NCBI GenBank assembly: GCA_030425205.1
Contig: JAUIAP010000008.1
Coordinates: 124,001 to 188,000 of the forward strand
Reading direction: 5' to 3'
Length of the DNA: 64,000 nt
Source: Anaerolineae bacterium
Lineage (GTDB): Bacteria > Chloroflexota > Anaerolineae > Promineifilales > Promineifilaceae
Position numbers and translations under genes: made by a program. The notes below the pieces were generated by a model. It ran no database searches, was not told where the DNA came from, and worked only from the letters and a program-made list of their open reading frames with translations. Positions 7,717 through 17,100 of this stretch are shown here, one piece after another. The first letter of the stretch is position 1. Every line of letters begins with the position of its first letter.

Positions 7717-8964
7717 ATGTTCAAAACGAAAACGCTCTTATTATTGCTTATATCGCTACTGTTATTCCCCTCGCTTGTCAGCGCAAAAAAGCCTACGGAA
7801 CAAGCGGCATCGGCCGATACGCTCCCACCCCATCTACCTAATCAAATCGTCGTCAAGTTGGTTAATGACGTTGCACTGGAGCAAATTAACCAAAAGTTTG
7901 GCACGACACTGCTCGACACATTCCTTGCCAGTGGCAACATCTACCTGTTACACACCGACAAAGATGCGGCGACCGTTGCTGCTGCGATGGCGCGCGACGG
8001 GCGGGTCAAATATGCAGAACTCAACTATCTACTCGATGCGCCAGTTGCCAATCCGCTCGGCGAGTGGGCATGGGGCAGCGACGACCTGACGATTGCGACA
8101 GAGGGGAGTCCACTCGGTGAGTGGGCATGGGGCGGTGACGCGACAGACAGCTTGACACAATACGCGACCGACATGATCGGCTTGTCCGCTGCACACCAAG
8201 TCAGCTTGGGTGCGGGTGTCACTGTGGCCGTTCTCGATACGGGCGTGCAGGCAGATCATCCATATCTCGCAGGGTTTGTGACGGAAGGGTATGATTTTGT
8301 CGATGATGATGGGGATTCGGCCGATAGTTTCGACCATCTCGACAACGACAACGATGGCCTGATCGACGAAGCGGCTGGACATGGCACACACGTCGCTGGC
8401 ATCATCCACACGACCGCCCCTGCCGCACAAATTATGCCGCTTCGCGTTCTCGATTCTGATGGACGCGGCAACCTCTTTCTCATCGCAGAAGCGATCCGTT
8501 ATGCGACATTCAACGGCGCAGACGTGATCAACCTCAGTCTCGGCTCAACCTTTGATTCAGCCCTCCTCGCTGATCTGCTCGACTTTGCCCAAGTTCGCAA
8601 CGTCGTTGTCGTTGCCGCTGCTGGCAATCTCGACAGCGATGTACCGCAATTTCCAGCCGCCTATGATAGCGTCATCGCTGTTGCCGCTGTTGCCCCCGAC
8701 GGGTCGCGCATGGATGGCTCCAACTATGGCGACTGGATCGACCTCGCCGCGCCGGGACTCTCCATCTACAGCAGCTTCCCGACCGATGCGTATGCGTGGT
8801 GGAGCGGAACAAGTATGGCGACCCCGTTTGTGGCTGGATCGGCCGCGTTGGTTTTGAGCAACACGCCGGGCATTCGCAGCTCAGCCGTTGCCGCACAGTT
8901 GGTTGATTTCTCTACACAAACAGGCTCGCTCAACCTGCTCAATACGGCAGCTTCCGTGCGCTGA
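7717..8964 (+). CDS. Secreted subtilisin-family (S8) serine protease in the CHAT locus
   Basis: This encodes 415 residues. A signal peptide covers residues 1-23. A propeptide-like region follows (about 35-105), then a linker, and the S8 domain runs from about 160. The triad is Asp174 (VLDTGV), His222 (GHGTHVAG) and Ser366 (GTSMATPF), with Asn in AAGN. The pro-region/catalytic junction carries the octapeptide PLGEWAWG twice, about 20 residues apart, a natural candidate for a processing or recognition site. It is the last gene of the sigma/partner/CHAT set, 122 bases after CHAT. Whether CHAT and this exported enzyme act on each other is unknown; signal peptide and missing signal place them on opposite sides of the membrane. 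Confidence 0.93.
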   Translation: MFKTKTLLLLLISLLLFPSLVSAKKPTEQAASADTLPPHLPNQIVVKLVNDVALEQINQKFGTTLLDTFLASGNIYLLHTDKDAATVAAAMARDGRVKYAELNYLLDAPVANPLGEWAWGSDDLTIATEGSPLGEWAWGGDATDSLTQYATDMIGLSAAHQVSLGAGVTVAVLDTGVQADHPYLAGFVTEGYDFVDDDGDSADSFDHLDNDNDGLIDEAAGHGTHVAGIIHTTAPAAQIMPLRVLDSDGRGNLFLIAEAIRYATFNGADVINLSLGSTFDSALLADLLDFAQVRNVVVVAAAGNLDSDVPQFPAAYDSVIAVAAVAPDGSRMDGSNYGDWIDLAAPGLSIYSSFPTDAYAWWSGTSMATPFVAGSAALVLSNTPGIRSSAVAAQLVDFSTQTGSLNLLNTAASVR

Positions 8965-8990
8965 CTAAACATGCATGTTGTAGAGGCTCG

Positions 8991-9011
8991 GCGTATTGCG
9001 TATTGCGTATT
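8991..9011. repeat. GCGTATT tandem repeat (3 units)
   Basis: Three exact 7-base units lie just after the subtilase stop, followed by a degenerate fourth. A related stretch in the opposite orientation lies at 28985-29020. They look like low-complexity phrase repeats rather than regulatory sites. Confidence 0.7.
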
Positions 9012-9056
9012 GCGTGCTGGAGAGGTTCACACATACGGAATCTAATGCCGCAATAG

Positions 9057-9916
9057 TTACGCTGCGATCCCTGCCAAAAAAGCGTCGAGATCTTCGAGGT
9101 CGTCAGCGTTGAGCGGACGGCCAATGAGGGTGGGCAGCTCGCGCAACAGTTCGTCACGGTTGTTGCCAATTTGCTCGACTTTTCGGCCGATAATTCGTAA
9201 ATCTTCCATCCACGCACTCAGTTCTGCCTTTGACATCACTTCTTCATGGTGTCCCAGCAGATAATGCTCGGCATCGCACGCCAACACGCATCAATTAACG
9301 GGAACAGCTTGCGCGTCGTATAGCGGCGCGGCTCGTTGTAGATGTCCACATAAAGCGCATCGCCCAAGAAAACGACCTTCTCTTCAGGAATGTAGATGAT
9401 GATGGAATCGGCCGAATGATCGCCGCCAACATGTCGCAAGACGCAGGTCACATCCCCCAAATCAAGCGTCATTTCCTGCGTGAACGTTATATCAGGTGGG
9501 CGAATGACAAGCTCGCTGCGGTCGGCCATTTCAGCCTTGATCATCGTGCGACAAAAGTCGATTTCGGTTCCCGCCGCAACACGTGCGTCCAATACCTCAT
9601 CACGCCAATCTAGCTGCGCCATCTCCTTCACAATCTGGGCCGTTTCACACTGCGCAATAAGTGGTGCATCAAATTCCGCGCTGCCAAAAACATGATCCCA
9701 ATGCCAGTGCGTTAGGGCGATGTAATTCGGCCGAATGTTGCCCAACTGCGCCATCTCAGCAAGCAACAGCCGCGCATGGGCAGGCGAGTTGCCCGCATCC
9801 ACAACAAGCGTCCCCTTGCGCCCCTGAATGACGCCTAAAACAGGTCGATCCGTTGTTCCATCGGGCGACAACCAGTGAATACGTTCAGAAATTGTGTTGA
9901 GTCTGGAGATTGTCAT
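9057..9916 (-). pseudogene. Metallo-beta-lactamase-fold hydrolase split by a frameshift
   Basis: The N-terminal part (from ATG 9916) contains the metal-binding THWHWDHVFG motif, a later GGDHSADS histidine and the FLGDAL aspartate of MBL-fold hydrolases. The frame then breaks near 9275-9290 and ends out of phase at 9236. The missing C-terminal part, starting with a DAEHYLLGHHE segment that supplies the last metal histidine, is intact in another frame down to 9057. One extra base in the GTGTTGG region (near 9282-9286) would fuse them into an enzyme of about 285 residues. A natural single-base deletion or a sequencing error fit equally well. Substrate unknown; lactonase/glyoxalase-like roles are typical of such proteins. 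Confidence 0.8.
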
Positions 9917-10073
9917 GATTATTTTGCACCGTTACCGTAGCATTTTGCGCCGCCTATTTGGGGTCGGCGATATGAGTTTACTCAATTGGGGCGCGCTCGT
10001 CATGTTTATCGTGGTGCGTGGTGCGCATCATACACGACGCATAAATTTTGAATAGCCACGACCTCCCGTTTTA

Positions 10074-10112
10074 TTGACACAAACAATTTCTCTGTTATCT
10101 TTCGTTATCGAA
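10074..10112 (+). promoter_or_regulatory. Candidate promoter and operator of the MarR/ABC operon
   Basis: TTGACA (10074-10079) is followed after 16 bases by TATCTT (10096-10101), a fair -35/-10 pair. Overlapping the -10 end is the inverted repeat TTCG-TTAT-CGAA (10101-10112), well placed for autorepression by the MarR protein encoded 38 bases downstream. Confidence 0.45.
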
Positions 10113-10150
10113 ATATTATGTGACGAATTATTCTTAGTCGAAGGATATGT

Positions 10151-10612
10151 ATGGCAAACGAGCAGGATAACAACTCAGAAGAACACTATTCAGATCAGGT
10201 TTTTCATCAACTGCTGACCCTTATGCGGATGAAACGCCGCTACGATCATCAGTTAGAAAATGCGCAGGGGATCAAGCCGCGCGATTTTTCCGTGCTGCGC
10301 TTTTTAGCGGAGACAGGCCCCGTCAAGGTCAGCAGAATCCAAACCTATTTGCATCACAGCCCCAGCACCACCTCCACACTGATTGCCCAGTTGGAAGCGG
10401 CTGGCTATGTCACCCGCACGCGCTCAAAGAAAGACAATCGGGTGGTCATTGTCGCGCTGACAGATGCGGGACGCGCGATTGGGGAGCAGGCTCCGTTTGG
10501 CGGATTGCCGCTGCTGCGTCGTCAGTTGAGCCAGCTTTCATTGGCGCGCTTAGCCGAAATCGACGGCGTGTTGCAAGAGTTAGTCGCCCTGATGGAGATG
10601 CCTGAGTCATGA
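10151..10612 (+). CDS. MarR-family transcriptional regulator
   Basis: This encodes 153 residues with the MarR winged-helix layout. A helical N-terminal dimerisation segment comes first, followed by the recognition helix region (VSRIQTYLHHSPSTTSTLIAQLE, about 60-85). The wing ends in RSKKDNRVVIVALTDAG (about 95-112), and a C-terminal helix closes the fold. GAAGGA precedes the start. Its TGA overlaps the ATG of the first ABC gene by 4 bases, so it is co-translated with the exporter. MarR proteins in this arrangement usually repress their own exporter operon until a toxic ligand binds. The inverted repeat around 10101-10112 is the likely site (inference). Confidence 0.93.
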   Translation: MANEQDNNSEEHYSDQVFHQLLTLMRMKRRYDHQLENAQGIKPRDFSVLRFLAETGPVKVSRIQTYLHHSPSTTSTLIAQLEAAGYVTRTRSKKDNRVVIVALTDAGRAIGEQAPFGGLPLLRRQLSQLSLARLAEIDGVLQELVALMEMPES

Positions 10613-12384
10613 AAAATCTAAAACGAACCCTTCCATTTGTGCGACCCTACGCATGGGTCGCATTCTTCATGTTGGTGACCAGCTTTTTGCCAGCAGCGGC
10701 CGAGTTGCTTGTCCCCTACGCATTGCGCACGGTGATTGATGACGGGATCACGGCGGGCAACATGGCGGTCATTTTGCGGGGGAGTGGCTTAATGATGGCG
10801 GCCGCGCTTGTCGGGGCAATCTCGACGTTGGCGCAAGGATATTGTCGCGCACAAATTTCGCAAGGGTTGGCTTACGACCTGCGCGAAAAACTATTTGCGC
10901 AGATTCAGGCGTTCTCATTTGCCAATTTGGATCAGCTGCAAACGGGGCAGTTGATGACGCGCCTCTCCAGTGATGTAGACATGTTGCGTCTCTTTTTCAG
11001 CGCGGGAATTGCGTTGCTACTGAGGGCGTTGATCATGCTGGTGGGAAGCGTGGTGCTGATGGTCAGGATCGACTGGCAATTAACCTTAGTGATGGCCGTT
11101 TTGCTCCCATTGGCGAGCCTCGTCATCTGGTTTATCTTGCGCTTGGTCCAACCACTATTCACCATCGTGCAGCAGAAGTTAGGGGCGTTAAACACCATTG
11201 TGCAGGAAAATTTGGCGGGTGTGCAGGTGGTCAAAGCGTTTGTGCGCGAACGGTATGAAATCGGCCGATTTGCCAAATTCAACCATGATTACCGCGATGA
11301 AAACATCCACGTCGGCCGACTCATGGCGATTGCCTTACCCGCCTTGACCATTTTGACCAATTTGGGCATCGTGGCCGTGCTGTGGTTTGGTGGGCAAGAT
11401 GCGATCACGGGTCGCTTGACAGTGGGCGAACTGGTCGCCTTTAACAACTACCTGATGATCGGCATGGCGCCGCTGCTGCTATTGAGCAACATCCTCAACA
11501 TGGTCTCGCGTGCTGAATCCTCTTCGGAGCGCATCTGGGAAATTCTCGACATCGAGCCAGCCATCCGTGTCGCAGACGATCCACACACGGCGGCTGAGTT
11601 GCAGGGACACATTCGCTTTCAGGATGTCGCATTTCACTACAATGGCGGTTCGAGCGACACACTCAATGGCACAGGTCGCACGGGCGGTGAAGATGTCTTG
11701 CGCAATCTGTCCTTTACGATTGAACCGGGGCAACGTGTCGCGTTGCTGGGGGCGACTGGCTCTGGCAAGAGCAGCCTTGTCAACCTCATACCGCGCTTTT
11801 ATGACGCGCATCACGGCAGCATCGAAATTGACGGGGTTGCCGTGCGCGACTGGGATCCAGAGGCATTGCGTTCGCGGATTGGGATGGTGTTGCAAGAGGC
11901 GACCATTTTTAGCGGCACCATCCGCGATAATATCGCCTATGGTCGGCTGGGGGCGAGCCTAGACGACGTGGTCTCGGCCGCAAAAGCAGCACAGGCACAT
12001 GACTTTATCATGCGCTTGCCAGACGGCTATGAAAGTGCTGTTGAGGAGCGTGGCGCCAATCTTTCGGGGGGACAAAAACAACGGCTGGCGATTGCGCGGG
12101 CGTTGCTTATCGCCCCAGACATCCTGATTTTTGACGATAGCACAAGTGCGGTGGACGTGGAAACAGAGTATGAAATTCAACAAGCCATTGACGAACGGCT
12201 ACAGGACACGACCACATTGATCGTGGCGCAGCGGATCAGCAGCGTGCTCAACGCGGATCAAATTTTTGTGCTCAATCGCGGGCAGATCGCAGCGCACGGA
12301 ACCCATCATGAACTCCTAGAATCGAGTCCGATCTATCAGGAGATTTATCACTCGCAGATGGGAAATAGACAACTGGAGAGCTAA
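10609..12384 (+). CDS. ABC exporter subunit with degenerate catalytic site
   Basis: This encodes 591 residues in the fused order of type IV exporters: six-helix membrane domain (about 15-320), then nucleotide-binding domain. Walker A is GATGSGKS (about 381-388), the signature is LSGGQKQR, and Walker B ends in ILIFDDST. The residue after the Walker B Asp is Asp rather than the catalytic Glu, the hallmark of the degenerate half of heterodimeric exporters such as LmrC/BmrC and TM287. The partner with the intact Glu follows three bases later. A roughly 15-residue Gly/Thr-rich insertion precedes the Walker A strand. Likely substrate: lipophilic drugs or a lipid, judged from the MarR context only. 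Confidence 0.94.
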   Translation: MKNLKRTLPFVRPYAWVAFFMLVTSFLPAAAELLVPYALRTVIDDGITAGNMAVILRGSGLMMAAALVGAISTLAQGYCRAQISQGLAYDLREKLFAQIQAFSFANLDQLQTGQLMTRLSSDVDMLRLFFSAGIALLLRALIMLVGSVVLMVRIDWQLTLVMAVLLPLASLVIWFILRLVQPLFTIVQQKLGALNTIVQENLAGVQVVKAFVRERYEIGRFAKFNHDYRDENIHVGRLMAIALPALTILTNLGIVAVLWFGGQDAITGRLTVGELVAFNNYLMIGMAPLLLLSNILNMVSRAESSSERIWEILDIEPAIRVADDPHTAAELQGHIRFQDVAFHYNGGSSDTLNGTGRTGGEDVLRNLSFTIEPGQRVALLGATGSGKSSLVNLIPRFYDAHHGSIEIDGVAVRDWDPEALRSRIGMVLQEATIFSGTIRDNIAYGRLGASLDDVVSAAKAAQAHDFIMRLPDGYESAVEERGANLSGGQKQRLAIARALLIAPDILIFDDSTSAVDVETEYEIQQAIDERLQDTTTLIVAQRISSVLNADQIFVLNRGQIAAHGTHHELLESSPIYQEIYHSQMGNRQLES

Positions 12385-12387
12385 GCG

Positions 12388-14190
12388 ATGAGCAAATCAA
12401 CTTCCAATCCACCACGCGTTAGTATCAGTCGCTCTGGGGGCGGCATGACAGGCGAAACGGCACGCGATACGCGCACGACGGCGCGGCGTCTGCTCGGCTA
12501 CACGCGCCCCTATCAAGCACAGATTGTGATTGTGGCTGCCTTAGTGTTGGTCACGACGGCCGCCAGTTTGGGCGGGCCAATCCTGCTGGGTCGGGCGATC
12601 GATCAGTATGTGATTCCGGGCGATCTTGTCGGGCTCCGGCGACAGGTGATCATGATGCTGCTCCTATACCTCGCAGGAGGTAGCGCATCGGTGATTTACG
12701 GCATCCTGATGGTGAGCGTGGGGCAAAGGCTGATTGCCGATGTGCGCGGTCAACTGTTCGATCATTTGCAGTGGCTATCGATGAAATATCACGATCAGCA
12801 CAAAATTGGCGACATCATGAGCCGCGTCACGAGCGACACAGAGGCGATTAATCGCGTCTTGTCGAACGGTCTGATTGAGTTTACGAGCAACATTTTGCTG
12901 CTGGGCGGTATCATGATCGCCATGTTTTTGCTCAACTGGCAGTTAGCCATTGGCACGCTAATCTTGTTGCCCCTGATGCTGGTTATTACCTCCCAGATCA
13001 CCAAGCGCAGTCGCCTCGCCTATCGGCAGGTACAGCATAATCTAGGGACGCTGAACGCGGTGATGGAAGAAAACATTACAGGGGTGCGGGTGATGAAAGC
13101 GTTTGCCCGTGCAAGCGAGACGCAAGCGCAGTTTCGAGTCGCCAACGCGGCGAATCGTAAGTCGGGCATATCGGCCGATATTATCACCGCCGCGCTCGGC
13201 CCTATGTTCACCACAATGAGCATCATCACCATTGCGGTGACGGCATTGCTGGGGGGCTGGCTCTCCTTACAGGGGTTGGTGACCGTCGGCATCATCGCCA
13301 CATTCGTGGTTTATATCATGAACTTTTTTCGGCCGATGCGCGGCATCGCCATGCTCTATAACAGCTTGCAATCAGCACTAGCAGGAGCGGAGCGTATCTT
13401 CGAGGTGCTGGACGCAAACGTCACCGTTGCCGACGTGCCAGACGCGCCGCCGCTCGAAAATATCAACGGCGCCGTCACGTTTGACGATGTGTCGTTCAGC
13501 TATGTGGCGGGCAAGCCTGTGCTAAAGAACATCAATTTATCGGCCGAACCCGGCCAGATGATCGCGCTCGTCGGCCCGACTGGCGCGGGCAAGACGACCA
13601 TCATCAACTTGCTCAGCCGCTTCTATGATGTGGACAGCGGTACGATCCGAATCGATGGCAAAGATATTCGCACAGTCCAGCAGGCGTCGATACGCGAACA
13701 GCTTGGCATTGTGCTACAAGACACGTTCCTATTCTCAGGAACGGTCGCGGAAAATATCCGCTATGGTCGCCTATCGGCCAACGATGAGGAAGTGATGGCG
13801 GCGGCGCGTCTGGCAAATGCGGACTGGTTTATCCGCCGACTGCCCAAAGGATATGAGACGCAAGTCTCTGAGCGCGGCAACAATTTTAGTCAGGGGCAGC
13901 GGCAGTTATTGGCAATCGCCCGCGCATTACTGGCTGATCCACGCATTCTTATCTTGGATGAGGCCACCAGCAGTGTGGACACGCGCACAGAGGTGCAGAT
14001 TCAGGAGGCACTGCTTCGACTGATGGACGGTCGCACTGCGTTTGTAATCGCCCACCGCCTCAGCACCATCCAGCAAGCCGACCAACTGCTGGTCATTGAT
14101 GATGGTCGGCTCGTTGAACAGGGAACGCATGATAGCTTGCTGGCGCAAAAAGGGTTTTACTACAATCTCTTCATGCGCCAGTTCCGCTAG
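12388..14190 (+). CDS. ABC exporter subunit with intact catalytic glutamate
   Basis: This encodes 600 residues. A roughly 40-residue polar N-terminal extension precedes six membrane helices (about 45-340). The nucleotide-binding domain has Walker A GPTGAGKT (near 396-403), signature FSQGQRQ and Walker B ILILDEATSSVD. The catalytic Glu is present, while the signature is altered from LSGGQ to FSQGQ. This is the complementary asymmetry expected of the second half of a heterodimeric exporter. The gene starts three bases after the first subunit stops, so equal expression is likely. It ends 8 bases before the convergent giant secreted-protein gene, with no terminator visible between them. Confidence 0.94.
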   Translation: MSKSTSNPPRVSISRSGGGMTGETARDTRTTARRLLGYTRPYQAQIVIVAALVLVTTAASLGGPILLGRAIDQYVIPGDLVGLRRQVIMMLLLYLAGGSASVIYGILMVSVGQRLIADVRGQLFDHLQWLSMKYHDQHKIGDIMSRVTSDTEAINRVLSNGLIEFTSNILLLGGIMIAMFLLNWQLAIGTLILLPLMLVITSQITKRSRLAYRQVQHNLGTLNAVMEENITGVRVMKAFARASETQAQFRVANAANRKSGISADIITAALGPMFTTMSIITIAVTALLGGWLSLQGLVTVGIIATFVVYIMNFFRPMRGIAMLYNSLQSALAGAERIFEVLDANVTVADVPDAPPLENINGAVTFDDVSFSYVAGKPVLKNINLSAEPGQMIALVGPTGAGKTTIINLLSRFYDVDSGTIRIDGKDIRTVQQASIREQLGIVLQDTFLFSGTVAENIRYGRLSANDEEVMAAARLANADWFIRRLPKGYETQVSERGNNFSQGQRQLLAIARALLADPRILILDEATSSVDTRTEVQIQEALLRLMDGRTAFVIAHRLSTIQQADQLLVIDDGRLVEQGTHDSLLAQKGFYYNLFMRQFR

Positions 14191-14198
14191 ACGAGATG

Positions 14199-17100
14199 CT
14201 ATGGCGTTCGATAGGTGAACCCCTTGGATAGCGCATCGGCCCACAGTTGGATCCATGCGCTATGGCCTTCACCAACGAGATGCGTCCCGTCAAAATCAGA
14301 TAGCCACGAGTCATTTTCCCGCTCGATGTTGAGTCTGAACTCAGTATAGAGATCGGGGCCCGGAATCAATCTGTACTCGGCATTTAAGCGGTCGATCTCG
14401 TTGAGCAGAATCTTTTTGGCGGCGAGGAAGCCGAATCCACCATACTCCGCATTCTCGTCTGTGTCGGGGAAACGGGCGAGAATTGGCACACGATCGGCGT
14501 CGCGCAACTGCTCAATCGCGGCACGCAGATGAACGTCGTACTGGTTGAATTGAGAGTTGGGATCGCTGAATCCAGCGGCCTTTTCATCTCCGATATTCAT
14601 ATCGTTTGTTCCCAGCGCAATCCCCCAATAGAGCGCATTGCTGGCGATTGCATCCCCCGCAACGACATCGGCGAGCAGGTCTGGTCGGCCAAAGCCATCA
14701 TACATCAGCCCTTCCGCTTTTCGGCCGATAAAGCCATACGGGGCAAACGGTATGTCAGACGGGAAGCTATCGAGGCGTGCATTGAGATTGGTCGCGCCGA
14801 CGTGGCTGTTGAATGCGCCAACAGCGAGCGAATCACCGTACATCGCAATGGCCTCCGTCGGGCTGTTGCCGCCGACGACTTGATAGACGCGCACCTCTTT
14901 CATTTGGAAATCATTGATTCCGTCGTTGCCGCGACAGTCGCCAATCGTGTCGGTCACTGCCAACTGGATATATTGAATATCACCCGACAGGCTCAAATTG
15001 TGTGAGCGATGGCCGCGTGCGTTGGCGGTCTCTGTGACGAGTGGGGCTGACCATGTGGCGTTATCGGCCGAAACCCGGATCGTATACGCCACAGGGAAGC
15101 CCGTTTGGTCGCTACATCCATCTCCCGCCGACCAACTGGCAACGGAGAAAAATTGGAACAGGTACTCCCCATCTAGCAGTGGCGCTTCAAAATCGACTGT
15201 AATCGTTGCCACCTCTCCCTGCGCGGCGTCCGCATCGAACTTCGCCGCGATACCATCCTTGCAGGTATAGGCGGTCAGGTATGTACTCGCATCTAGCTGG
15301 CTGTTGTCGTCCACGTCGTAACAGATGCTTGCGGCACTATTGACGTTGCCCAACGTGGTTGGCTTACCGTGTGACACATTGAGATAGGACGTGTCGGGCT
15401 GATCCAACCATCTTGAATCGATTGTGTAGACGTTGAATTCGGAGGTCGTTTCTGCGCCAGTGGCGTTTGTGAGGCGCAAGTCGCCCAAGCCATTTACGCC
15501 ACTTGGCACAACGACGCGCACAAAGCTGTTGGTCCACTCAAGGATGGTTGCCGGTGCATCCAAAATCGTGACGGTCTGTGTCATATGACCAAAACCCGAA
15601 CCGAAAATGCCAATCTCATAGCCGCTCACCCCAGAGATGTTGGCGACCTCGATGACAGGTTCGTTGCTCGGTGGTGGCGGTGGCGAATTCAAACTAGGGA
15701 TGTTAACAATAGTGTCAGACCACAATTCGACCAGCTTGCGGCTCCCTTCAGTTGTGTGATGTACACCGTCTGGCTGGTACGTCCCATTGTCATAGTAGGA
15801 TGCGGCGGCTGTTTCGATGTTCAGTCTAAATTCCGTGTAGAGATCGGGGCCGGGAATCAACTTATATTTGGCAGCCAACTGGTCGATTGCGATCAGAATT
15901 TCACGCTTGCTCTCGATGTCGCCCCAGAATTCACCGTCGCGGTATAGGGCTTCGGCCGTATCGGGCATCCGCGCGATGATCGGCACACGTCCAAGCGCGA
16001 GCAGGTCGATGATAGCTGGTTCTAGGCGACTGCCATAATCGGCCGAAAATCCCGCATCATTCGAGCCAAGCCCGATGCCCCAATACGTCATTTCAGCTTG
16101 GTTGTTATCGAGTGCCAATGCGTCGTAGAGATCATTGGCACTGTTTGCATCTTCGACAAGGTTAACATAGGCACTTGCGCCGACCAGACCGAAGACGTTA
16201 AAGATAATGTCGTTGTCTGCATTGCGTCCAGCCTTCACGTTGCCTGCAAATCCGTATTTTGTGTCGGGATTGTCAAAGGCGGCCGCAGTCAAAGAGTCAC
16301 CAAACAGCGCAAACGTATCCGTCTGATCGCCGCTGCCAGTCTGCTCAAAGAAGCGCACCTCAAGCATTCGGAATGTTGTCCCAGCCGTCGCGGCGGTGAC
16401 GCGCATACGCACCCACTCATACTCGTTGCCATCATCAGGGATGGTCACTTTGTGGAGCCGACTACCGCGCTGATTGTCACCTTCGCTGTGAACCGTCACC
16501 CATGGCTCATTGCCATCTTCGGAGAGCTGAATTTCGTAGGTCTTTGCAAATGGGGAGTCGGGGAACTCTTGATATTCATACCACCCACCATCGGCAAAGA
16601 ATTGGAAGTAGTAGTCACTGTTTGCGTCAAACGTTTCGTCTGTATCGACGCTGATGGTCGCCGCTCCATTGGTGAGATCAAAGTCGGCATAGCCCGCCGT
16701 GCAGTCATAGTTCGTCAGGAACTGTGAGGCGAGAATGGTCGCGTTGTCGTCCACATGGAAACAGGCGACGTTGCTCGATAGATTTTCCAAAATGGCAACT
16801 CGGCCTGTGAAAAGATTCTTAAATGTCCCTGCACTGTTTGTAAACGCACTATCAACCGAATAGACCTCGAACGGCCAGTTGTCGACTTCGTCGTCTGATG
16901 TCGTGACTTCGAGCGAGCCAACCCCGTCCGTTTGATTGAGAATGCGGACGCGAATGAAGGAGTCTGTCCATGTGAGAATTTCGGCCGATTCGCCCAAAAT
17001 CGTCACCGCCCCAATCTGATTGCCAAACCCATTGCCAAAGATCCCAACGGGATAGTTATAAACGCCAGACGAATTGGCGACCTCAATCATCGTATTTTCC

